Source of the DNA: an uncultured Duncaniella sp.
GTDB taxonomy: Bacteria > Bacteroidota > Bacteroidia > Bacteroidales > Muribaculaceae
DNA: 64,000 nucleotides
Assembly (NCBI GenBank): GCA_910586665.1
Contig: CAJUIX010000013.1
Coordinates: forward strand, 25,035-89,034
Reading direction: 5' to 3'
A model generated the notes under the pieces. It was given only the letters and a program-made list of their open reading frames with translations. It did not search any database and had not been told where the DNA came from. Shown piece by piece: positions 25,139 through 32,046 of the stretch. Made by a program: the position numbers and the translations under genes. How positions within the stretch are numbered: position 1 is the stretch's first letter; each line of letters starts with the position of its first letter.

Positions 25139-27040
25139 TCAGTCGAGCAGCTTGGCTATGTCGTCGAGATTGATGATTGTGAATACGGCCTTTCCCTCCG
25201 GGGTGCGGGCGGGGGCCGGGAGGCGGAAGAGGTCGCTGATGAGCTTGTCCATTTCGTCGGCGCCCAGGGCCTGGCCGCGGCGTATGGCGCTGCTGCGGGC
25301 CATCGAGAGTGCGAGGCGCTCGGTCAGCGACGAGGCAAGTTCCTCGCCCCCTTCGCTGACGCTGTCAATCATCGCCAGGAGGGTGTCGCGGGGATTGGAG
25401 CCTTTGAGAATCGAGGGGATGCCGGTTACGTTCCATGAGTTGTCGCCGAGGGGGGCTATATTGAAGCCGAGGCCTTCGAGCGAGGGGGCGATGTCGGTCA
25501 GAATGGCATTTTGGGCTGCTGACAGCTCCAAGACTTCGGGGAACATGGTGTTCTGGCACACGAAGCCGTTCTCACGCGCCTTGGCGAGGTAGCTCTCATA
25601 GAGTATGCGCTTGTGGGCGCGGTGCTGGTCGATGACCATGAGGCCCTCGCGCGAGGGGGTGAGTATGTAGGAGTTCTTTAGTTGCAGGGTGGCACTGACG
25701 GGGCCTTCGGTCTCCATGTCAAGCTCGCTTTCGCCAAGGTTGACCTTGCTCTCGACCATCGAGGCGTAGCCGTCGTCACGTTTTTTGAGAAAGTCGTCGT
25801 AGAGCTTCTCCCAGTCCTGGAAATTGGCGGCCGGTCGCCGGGCGGTGTGGCTGCTTATTGTCCCCGATGAGGGTACGGAAGCCGCGCCGGTTGAAAAATC
25901 TGACAGCGAGGAGCTTTTGGTGGCTCTCGGTGCCGGGGCGAAGGGATTGTAGTCAATGTCAAGTTCGACTTCGTGGGTAGCGCCCCCGTCAGGGACAAAG
26001 GCCGGGATGTCGGGGGCATCCTCGACGTCGAAATCAATCGCCGGGGCGGCGTTGAAGCGTCCGAGCGACTCGCGGACGGCGGCTGTGAGTATCTGCCAGA
26101 TGGCCTGCTCGTTCTCGAACTTGATTTCGTTTTTGGTCGGGTGGATGTTGACGTCGATTGTCTCCGGGTCGACGTTGAGGTTTATGAAGTAGTTTGGCTG
26201 CTCGTCGGCAGGGATGAGCCGGTCGTAGCACTGGAGGATTGCCTTGTGGAAATATGGGTGGCGCATGTTGCGGCCATTGACCATGAAGTATTGCAGCGGG
26301 TTGCGCTTGCGGGCATTCTCGGGGAGGCCTATGAAGCCGTTGAGCCTGACAATCGAGGTGTCGGTGTCGACGGGGATGAGCTGCCGGCCCACCGACTTGC
26401 CGAAGAGGTCGCTGATGCGCTGCTTGAGCGAGGCGCGGCGGAGGGAGTGGAGGGTGACGTCGTTGCTTATGAGGGTGAAGTCGACCCCTATGTTGACGAG
26501 GGCGAGGCGCTCGAACTCGCGCATGATGTTGCTCAGCTCGACGGAGTCCTTTTTGAGAAACTTGCGACGGGCGGGGACGTTGAAGAAGAGGTTTTTGACC
26601 ATGAGGTTGCTCCCCGGGGCGCAGGCTTCCGGCTCCTGGCTCTCGACTTTGGAGCCGTTGATGAGGAGGCGGGTGCCGATGCTCTCCCCTTTGAGCATGG
26701 TGCGGAGGTCGACCTGCGCTATGGCTGCTATCGAGGCCAGCGCCTCGCCGCGGAAGCCCATAGTCGAGAGGGCAAAGAGGTCGTCGGCCTTGCGGATTTT
26801 GGAGGTGGCATGGCGCTCGAAGGCGAGGCGGGCGTCGGTGTCGCTCATGCCGCAGCCGTCGTCGATGACCTGAATGAGGGTGCGTCCCGCGTCCTTCAGT
26901 ATGATTGTTACCGAGGTGGCCCCGGCGTCGATAGAGTTCTCGACAAGTTCCTTGATTACGGAGGCCGGACGCTGTATGACTTCGCCCGCGGCTATCTGGT
27001 TGGCCACGGAGTCCGGCAGGAGTCTTATGACATCACTCAT
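25139..27040 (-). CDS. mutL: DNA mismatch repair protein MutL
   Basis: A 633-residue GHKL ATPase. N-terminal motifs are LPDSVANQIAAGEVIQRPASV, ELVENSIDAGAT, DDGCGM and TMGFRGEAL. The C-terminal dimerisation/endonuclease region contains DQHRAHKRILYE where endonuclease-type MutL usually has DQHAAHERxxYE, so one of the metal-ligand acidic positions is Lys here. The end has a C-terminal CPC-like area lacking cysteines (FRLPAPARTPEGKA). MutL couples MutS mismatch recognition to strand removal. It overlaps the OstA-like gene by 8 nt and is followed by DUF4105 after 31 nt. Incision ability is uncertain because of the altered motif. Confidence 0.95.
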   Translation of the reverse strand: MSDVIRLLPDSVANQIAAGEVIQRPASVIKELVENSIDAGATSVTIILKDAGRTLIQVIDDGCGMSDTDARLAFERHATSKIRKADDLFALSTMGFRGEALASIAAIAQVDLRTMLKGESIGTRLLINGSKVESQEPEACAPGSNLMVKNLFFNVPARRKFLKKDSVELSNIMREFERLALVNIGVDFTLISNDVTLHSLRRASLKQRISDLFGKSVGRQLIPVDTDTSIVRLNGFIGLPENARKRNPLQYFMVNGRNMRHPYFHKAILQCYDRLIPADEQPNYFINLNVDPETIDVNIHPTKNEIKFENEQAIWQILTAAVRESLGRFNAAPAIDFDVEDAPDIPAFVPDGGATHEVELDIDYNPFAPAPRATKSSSLSDFSTGAASVPSSGTISSHTARRPAANFQDWEKLYDDFLKKRDDGYASMVESKVNLGESELDMETEGPVSATLQLKNSYILTPSREGLMVIDQHRAHKRILYESYLAKARENGFVCQNTMFPEVLELSAAQNAILTDIAPSLEGLGFNIAPLGDNSWNVTGIPSILKGSNPRDTLLAMIDSVSEGGEELASSLTERLALSMARSSAIRRGQALGADEMDKLISDLFRLPAPARTPEGKAVFTIINLDDIAKLLD

Positions 27041-28958
27041 TGGCTTTGGGAGAAATTGGTTGGTTAGGGGTTTCAGGGCTGTCTTCTTCCTCCTCGGCTT
27101 CCGCGGCCTCCTCAGCTTCCTCAGTCAGTTCGGGCTGCACGGCTTCCTCAGCTTTCAGCAAGGTGTCGCCGGCAATTTTCTCGGGACGCATCGGGGTACC
27201 GGGTACTCCCTGGGGGAGCTGTGGCTCCTGCGGTTTGGGACGGCCTGTGACGAGGCCGCGTATCTTATAGGCTTCGGGGCGGACGTTGCTGAAGAACTGG
27301 AGCGTGGAAAGGTCGCTCATCTCGGCCGGATAGTCGAAAATCTCGTCGGGCGACATGGGTCGAAGCGGCTCAAACCACCTGAACATAGGGAGGTAGTAGG
27401 CGGAGCGCTTGGCGAGGTATAGGGGTGTAGCGTTGCCTGTGGTCTCTGGCCACATGATGAGGTGTTCGATGTCGTTGCCTTTGAAATGGGCGTCAAGATA
27501 GCTTGTCTCGGTGAAGACAAACTTGTTGTAGGTGGAGTCGTTCTCCATCGGGAACATTATCTGCTGCACGTTGCCTTCGACGTAGAGGTGGCTTATGGTC
27601 GAGTCGTTGAACCATGTTGTCATGTCGGAGCCGGTGAGCTGGTTGTAGCAGTCCTCGCCGATGTGCTGGGCCACCATTGCCGACTCCGGGAGTCGCGCCC
27701 AGTCGGTGGTGGAGTCGTTGAAGTGGAGATATATGACGTTGCCGGCTATCTGGTTGTCGCCGTTCCAGACAATCGGGTGGTAATACATATATAATATCGA
27801 GTCGCGCTCGACCATGCTCATGGAGTCGCAGAGACCCTGCATGTCGCGGCGGAAGAAGCGGACGCGGTGGTAGATGTCGGTGACTTTGGTCGAGTCGGAG
27901 AGTATGTAGGCGCTGATGGTGTCGCCGTGTAGGTAGAGGGTGTCGGCCTTTGAGTATTCCATCGCGAGGGCGTTGCCGGTGACGAAGGCGGAGTCGGTCA
28001 GCTCGTTGTAGAAGCCGTAGTCGCCGCGCAGTTCCGACTGACGGGCGGAGTCGGTGAGCACCATGTTGCCAAAAGCCTCGCCGTAGCCCTTCTCGCGGTC
28101 ATAGAAGAGGGTGTCGCCGGTGAGATAGTTGCCGCGGCGGGTGTGGACCCGCGAGCGGTCATAGAGGTCGGCAAGTCCGAGCTTGGTGTCGTAGAAGCCT
28201 GACGATGAGTTGATCTCGCCGTCCTTGCTGACAATGAGCGTCGGGCACATGAGCTGGGCAATGTTGGTGGCGGTGTTGTAGGTGAGGGAGTCGGTAAACA
28301 TCCGCAGGGTATCGTTGGGGCGGGGGCCTGTGAGGTCTACGTTGAGGTAGAAGAAGGCATCCTTGGTGGCAGGATAGTAGAAGCCCTGGAGCGACTTGAG
28401 GACGTTCTGCTTGTCGGTCAGAGTGCCGCCGGTCTCGTAGTAGCCGACGTCCTGGGCGAGGTCGTAGAAGAACACGTCGGTCGTCAGCGAGACGTCGCGG
28501 TTGATGAGGCGGACATTGTTGCCGGGATAGGCGCGCAGTTCTGCCAGCTCGTCGGTGCCGTTGTAGTAGAGCTCGTCGCCGTAGACGAAGAGGGTGTCAC
28601 CCTGCTCCATGTGGACGTTGCGGAAGGCGTCGAGCGACGAGGTGGCCTCGTTGAAGCGGGCGCTGTCACAATACATGAACATGTCGCCCTTTCGGAAGAG
28701 CACGTTGCCGACGAGCACCTGCACGTCGGAGTCGCGCGCCTGGTCATACATGAGCCTGTCGGCCTTCTCGAGGAAGACCTTGCCCGGCTCATGGCGGTCG
28801 GCCGCGGGTATGGTGGGGCGTATGGTGCTCTTGCGCGGCGCGGGCGCGCTTTTGGGCGCGGGAGCCTTCGCGGGCTTGTCTTTCGGAGCCTGCGCAAACA
28901 TGGCCGGGAGGCTTATCAGGGCGAGGGCCAGGAGTGCTGTTAGGGGCGAGCGTTTCAA
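27033..28958 (-). CDS. OstA/LptA-like outer-membrane biogenesis protein
   Basis: A 641-residue exported protein (signal MKRSPLTALLALALISLPAMFAQA). A Pro/Ala/Lys linker precedes repeated beta-taco strands of the OstA (LptA/LptD N-terminal) type: VLVGNVLFRKGDMFMYCDSA, MEQGDTLFVYGDELYYNG and several later GDTLFYD units. LptA/OstA domains bridge the periplasm and carry lipopolysaccharide to the outer membrane. The last 50 residues are very acidic (EEAEEAAEAEEEED). It sits between a SurA-like isomerase (30-nt gap) and mutL (8-nt overlap), an arrangement of envelope assembly genes. Exact cargo is not shown by the sequence. Confidence 0.8.
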   Translation of the reverse strand: MKRSPLTALLALALISLPAMFAQAPKDKPAKAPAPKSAPAPRKSTIRPTIPAADRHEPGKVFLEKADRLMYDQARDSDVQVLVGNVLFRKGDMFMYCDSARFNEATSSLDAFRNVHMEQGDTLFVYGDELYYNGTDELAELRAYPGNNVRLINRDVSLTTDVFFYDLAQDVGYYETGGTLTDKQNVLKSLQGFYYPATKDAFFYLNVDLTGPRPNDTLRMFTDSLTYNTATNIAQLMCPTLIVSKDGEINSSSGFYDTKLGLADLYDRSRVHTRRGNYLTGDTLFYDREKGYGEAFGNMVLTDSARQSELRGDYGFYNELTDSAFVTGNALAMEYSKADTLYLHGDTISAYILSDSTKVTDIYHRVRFFRRDMQGLCDSMSMVERDSILYMYYHPIVWNGDNQIAGNVIYLHFNDSTTDWARLPESAMVAQHIGEDCYNQLTGSDMTTWFNDSTISHLYVEGNVQQIMFPMENDSTYNKFVFTETSYLDAHFKGNDIEHLIMWPETTGNATPLYLAKRSAYYLPMFRWFEPLRPMSPDEIFDYPAEMSDLSTLQFFSNVRPEAYKIRGLVTGRPKPQEPQLPQGVPGTPMRPEKIAGDTLLKAEEAVQPELTEEAEEAAEAEEEEDSPETPNQPISPKANE

Positions 28959-28988
28959 GATTGTTAAGATTCGGTTTGCCAGAGGGTG

Positions 28989-30350
28989 TTACTTAATCCA
29001 GCCTTTGTGTTGGAAGTCACAGTTGCGCCAGCCGTCCTCGATGCGGATGTAGGTGTTCTTGATTTTGTTGGCGAGCCATGTGTCGAGCACCTCCTGGCGG
29101 CGGGCGTTCTCATACATTGACTTGACAAGCTGGAAATCCTCGCTGATGTTGGCCTTGTGGCCCGGGTGGCGGTTGGTGAGCTTGACCATAGCCACGATTT
29201 CGTGGTTGGTCTTGGGGTCGACCATGATGAAGGGCTTGGAGATGTCGCCCGGCTCCATGTCGTTGACGAGCTTGGCCACTTCCTGGGGGAGTTCGTCCAT
29301 CTGGAAGCGTGTCGAGCCGGTGTTCTGGTTGATCATCTGTCCGCGGTTGAAGCGGGTGTCCTTGTCCTGCGAGAGGACGCTGACGGCCTCCTCGAAGGAG
29401 AATTTCTTATTGTCCACGATGTCGACGCGGAGGGAGTCCATGCGTGTTATTGCCTCGGTGAGGTCCTTCTCGGCCACCTTCGGCTTCAGGAGGATGTGGC
29501 GGACGTTGATGCGGTCGCCTCGTTTCTCGATGAGCTGGATGATGTGGAAGCCATATTCGGTCTCGACGATTTTCGACACCTTCTTGGGGTCGTTGAGGTT
29601 GAAGGCCACGGCTGAGAATTCGGGCACGAACTGGCCGCGTCCGCTGAAGCCGAGCTCGCCGCCGCGGCTGGCACTGCCGGGATCCTCCGAATAGAGGATG
29701 GCGAGGGTGGAGAACTGGCTCTCACCCTTGTTGACCTGCTCGGTGAAGTTGCGGAGTCGGGCTTTGACATCCTCGACGGCCTCGCGGGGGATGGCGGGGG
29801 CGACGGTGAGGATCTGTGTCTCGACCTGGAGGGGTACCCAGGGCACGCTGTCGGTCGGGAGCTTCTCGAAGAAGCGGCGGATTTCGGCAGGTGTGGCGGT
29901 GATGTCCTTGGTGAGGCTGCGCTGCACCTCTTGGACGCGGCCGCGGTTTCGGACGAGCTCGCGCAGCGACTCGCGCAGCGAGGGGATGGATTTGTTGAAA
30001 TATTGCTCCACCTTCTCCTTGGAGCCGAGGTTGGTGATGTAGCTGTTGATCTGGGCCTCGACCTGCTGGAAGACCATTGCGTCGGGAATCTCGATAGTGT
30101 CCATTTCGGCCTGGTGGAGATAGAGTTTCTCAATGGCAAGCTGTTCGGGGACAACGCAGTATGGGTCGCCGGCTATAGGCACACGCTCAAAGAGCATGTT
30201 CTGGTATGCTTCCTCGATTTCAGATTTCCAGATTGGTTGGTCGCCGACCACCCATGCCACTTCTTCAGCGACGTTGTCGGTGCCGGCCGAGACGTAGGCA
30301 GCCCCCGAGAGAAGGAGGACGCCAAGTAATATGATTGATTTGATTTTCAC
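28989..30350 (-). CDS. Periplasmic SurA-like peptidylprolyl isomerase
   Basis: A 453-residue exported protein with a signal peptide (SIILLGVLLLSGAAYVSA). An N-terminal SurA-type helical region (about 25-170) is followed by two parvulin (rotamase) domains. The first holds LYSEDPGSASRGGELGFSGR and the second begins INVRHILLKPKV. Such proteins chaperone unfolded outer-membrane proteins across the periplasm and isomerise prolyl bonds. It is first in a long minus-strand group (OstA-like, MutL, DUF4105, phosphatase-like, SecA) and has a -7 element 44 nt upstream. That context fits envelope biogenesis. Confidence 0.9.
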   Translation of the reverse strand: MKIKSIILLGVLLLSGAAYVSAGTDNVAEEVAWVVGDQPIWKSEIEEAYQNMLFERVPIAGDPYCVVPEQLAIEKLYLHQAEMDTIEIPDAMVFQQVEAQINSYITNLGSKEKVEQYFNKSIPSLRESLRELVRNRGRVQEVQRSLTKDITATPAEIRRFFEKLPTDSVPWVPLQVETQILTVAPAIPREAVEDVKARLRNFTEQVNKGESQFSTLAILYSEDPGSASRGGELGFSGRGQFVPEFSAVAFNLNDPKKVSKIVETEYGFHIIQLIEKRGDRINVRHILLKPKVAEKDLTEAITRMDSLRVDIVDNKKFSFEEAVSVLSQDKDTRFNRGQMINQNTGSTRFQMDELPQEVAKLVNDMEPGDISKPFIMVDPKTNHEIVAMVKLTNRHPGHKANISEDFQLVKSMYENARRQEVLDTWLANKIKNTYIRIEDGWRNCDFQHKGWIK

Positions 30351-30393
30351 GCGCTTAACTAATGATAGATGTGAGAATTGCGAATATCGGCTT

Positions 30394-30401
30394 CAAAGTT
30401 A
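30394..30401 (-). promoter_or_regulatory. -7 element of the SurA-like gene
   Basis: TAACTTTG on the minus strand matches TAnnTTTG. Only a weak ATTG lies about 23 nt upstream, so the -33 part is poor. The leader would be about 40 nt. Confidence 0.45.
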
Positions 30402-30467
30402 CTAAAAATCTCCCAATCTATCTACAATCCCAGCGATTTAAAGAAAATTTCACAATCGGAGGAAAGT

Positions 30468-30617
30468 AATAAAGTCTTTAGGGCCTTTAAGGTCTTTAGG
30501 GTCTTTAGGGATTTCAAACTTGGAGTTTGAGGCATTAGGAGTCAGGCCTTTAAGGTCTTTAGATTCGTTAGAGTCTTTAGGGGCGTTAAGGACCCTAAAG
30601 ACTCTAAGGACTTTATT
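30468..30617 (-). repeat. Inverted nonamer array downstream of four-helix-bundle copy B
   Basis: Two blocks of 9-nt units related to GGTCTTTAA/GGTCTTTAG lie at 30472-30510 and 30544-30592. Between them a 7-bp hairpin is inserted (TCAAACT 30514-30520 with AGTTTGA 30524-30530). A reverse-complement arm occupies 30593-30617. The outer arms 30468-30492 and 30593-30617 pair over 25 positions with a perfect first 9 bp (AATAAAGTC), then G-U and two mismatched positions. The array ends 2 nt before the stop codon of the gene. Confidence 0.85.
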
Positions 30618-30619
30618 CT

Positions 30620-31174
30620 TCACTCCCTCTTGCTCCCTTGCTGCTTTTTGCGCAGATGGTACATTCTCTCTGTGAAGCCTCCTTCTTTCAAAAAGTCGTC
30701 GCTGAGGCGCTGGAGTTGCTTGAATAGCAGGTAGTCGGCCTGGTTGAGCAGTATGATGGCTATGTTGGCGATTGTCTCCGGTGGCCTGGTAGAGATGAGC
30801 TGCATGTAGAATTCAGGTGAGTTTTGCAGCCTCCCGAGATTGCGCATGGCAGCATATTCCACACTCTCTTTCGCCCATTTTCTGTGTCCGTGGATTGCGA
30901 GGTAGTCTTCATAATCCTCAATCAGCTCGCGCAGACTCGCTTTTGCGACGTTTATCAGCTTGATTTCTGTCTTTGCCGAGGTGGAGGATGCCGCACATCC
31001 CTCGATGATGTTCTGCTTGCCGCTTCTCGCGGCCTGAATCATCTGGTCGACGGTGCGGTCTTTCTTGTCGAGGTAGTTATTGCAGAAATAGCAGGTGATT
31101 TGGAAGATGACGTTGGCTTTCTGGTAAGATAACAGCTGTTTGTAATTGCCTCGATGGGGGATTAGGTCTGTCAT
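30620..31174 (-). CDS. Four-helix-bundle protein (S23 / bAvd-like family), copy B
   Basis: A 184-residue paralogue of copy A at 17.5 kb. Shared stretches include DRTVDQMIQAARSGKQNI, TEIKLINVAKASLRELIEDY and ETIANIAIILLNQADYLL. The family is nucleic-acid associated (23S intervening-sequence protein, Avd) but of unknown function when solitary. The ATG at 31174 (MTDLIPHRGNY) aligns with the start of copy A. A longer frame to 31288 is open only because the upstream array happens to translate as Leu-Lys-Thr repeats. The gene is flanked on both sides by inverted nonamer arrays, within 3 nt at its 3' end and about 35 nt at its 5' end. No reverse transcriptase or rRNA is nearby. Confidence 0.85.
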   Translation of the reverse strand: MTDLIPHRGNYKQLLSYQKANVIFQITCYFCNNYLDKKDRTVDQMIQAARSGKQNIIEGCAASSTSAKTEIKLINVAKASLRELIEDYEDYLAIHGHRKWAKESVEYAAMRNLGRLQNSPEFYMQLISTRPPETIANIAIILLNQADYLLFKQLQRLSDDFLKEGGFTERMYHLRKKQQGSKRE

Positions 31175-31208
31175 GAGGAGGGTGGGTTTTGAATTCTGAA
31201 TCTTGAAT

Positions 31209-31354
31209 AGGGTCTTTAAGGTCTTTAGGGTCTTTAAGGTCCTTAGGGTAGAGAGGAACTTCGGGGGGGAAGCTTGGGTGCTGTTCATATTTTCGGGGGC
31301 GTTAGGGTCTTTAAGGACTTTAGGGACTTTAGGGACTTTAAAGACCTTAAAGAA
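31209..31354 (+). repeat. Inverted nonamer array upstream of four-helix-bundle copy B
   Basis: Left arm 31209-31249 has four 9-nt units GGTCTTTAA/G; right arm 31301-31354 has units GGACTTTAG followed by their complement. Positions 31213-31227 (TCTTTAAGGTCTTTA) pair perfectly with 31339-31353. If G-U pairs are allowed on plus-strand RNA the stem is continuous from 31213-31249 to 31317-31353, 37 pairs with 8 G-U and no mismatch. On minus-strand RNA those eight become A-C mismatches. Confidence 0.85.
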
Positions 31355-31409
31355 TCAGTCCGTTTCTTCTCCTTTCCGCTGTCCTTTATGTCTTTTTCTT
31401 TTCCTTCTG

Positions 31410-31417
31410 CAAAGTTA
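31410..31417 (-). promoter_or_regulatory. -7 element that could drive four-helix-bundle copy B
   Basis: TAACTTTG on the minus strand matches TAnnTTTG; no good -33 is visible. If used, the transcript would carry a 5' leader of about 230 nt containing the whole upstream nonamer array. The 406-nt gap 31175-31580 holds this, the array and the dut promoter region, and no other gene. Confidence 0.35.
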
Positions 31418-31512
31418 GATTTTTTTGATTGATAATCGCTATTCCGGGAGGCTTATTTGCTGGCGGTTGTAAATATTAGGTGAAAAAGTGCGGTTATGTG
31501 CGAGAATTTTGC

Positions 31513-31520
31513 TACTTTCG
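31513..31520 (+). promoter_or_regulatory. Possible -7 element of the dut operon
   Basis: TACTTTCG resembles TAnnTTTG with one mismatch and lies 60 nt before the dut start. No -33 element is evident. Confidence 0.3.
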
Positions 31521-31580
31521 CTTGTTAATTTAGTATTATCATCGCTTTTCAACTGTCTACAACATATTTTGCTCCGAAAA

Positions 31581-32024
31581 ATGGAACGTATCAAGGTTAA
31601 AATCATCAATGACTCCTCCCATCCCCTCCCTGCCTACGAGACTCATTCGTCGGCAGGAATGGATGTCCGTGCAAAGCTCGATGCCCCAATCACCCTGAAG
31701 CCCCTCGAGCGCGCTCTCATCCCGACCGGGCTCAGAATCCAGCTCCCGCAGGGCTACGAGTGCCAGGTGCGCCCCCGCTCGGGCCTCGCGCTCAAACACG
31801 GAATCTCACTCGTCAACACCCCCGGGACCATTGATGCCGACTATCGTGGCGAAATAGGAATCATAGTCATCAATCTCTCAAACGAGCCCTACACAATCAC
31901 TGACGGCGAGCGCATCGCGCAACTCGTGGTCAAGGAGTATGTCCATGTGGCCTGGGAGCCGGTGGAGCGTCTCGACGAGACTGTCCGCGGCGACGGGGCT
32001 TTCGGCCATACGGGGGTCAACTGA
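31581..32024 (+). CDS. dut: Deoxyuridine 5'-triphosphate nucleotidohydrolase (dUTPase)
   Basis: A 147-residue trimeric dUTPase. All five family motifs are present: AGMDVRA (1), RPRSGLALKHGI (2), NTPGTIDADYRGEIGI (3), GERIAQLVV (4) and RGDGAFGHTG (5, with Gly-rich tail). It hydrolyses dUTP to dUMP and PPi, keeping uracil out of DNA and feeding dTMP synthesis. The start MERIKVKI at 31581 is chosen over an upstream in-frame ATG at 31488 because the added residues are hydrophobic nonsense outside the conserved fold and lie across the promoter. It is first in a plus-strand operon and is followed 22 nt later by a TPR gene. Confidence 0.95.
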   Translation: MERIKVKIINDSSHPLPAYETHSSAGMDVRAKLDAPITLKPLERALIPTGLRIQLPQGYECQVRPRSGLALKHGISLVNTPGTIDADYRGEIGIIVINLSNEPYTITDGERIAQLVVKEYVHVAWEPVERLDETVRGDGAFGHTGVN

Positions 32025-32046
32025 GACCTTATCCACCCTCACGCTT

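Noticed and set aside
17543..31174. Diversity-generating retroelement, suggested by the Avd-like four-helix-bundle proteins
   Set aside because: No reverse transcriptase, template repeat or variable repeat was found in the window. The proteins are kept as solitary family members.
30620..31288. Longer start (31288) for four-helix-bundle copy B
   Set aside because: The extra 38 residues are translated mostly from the nonamer array and have no counterpart in copy A, which starts at the residue aligned with 31174.
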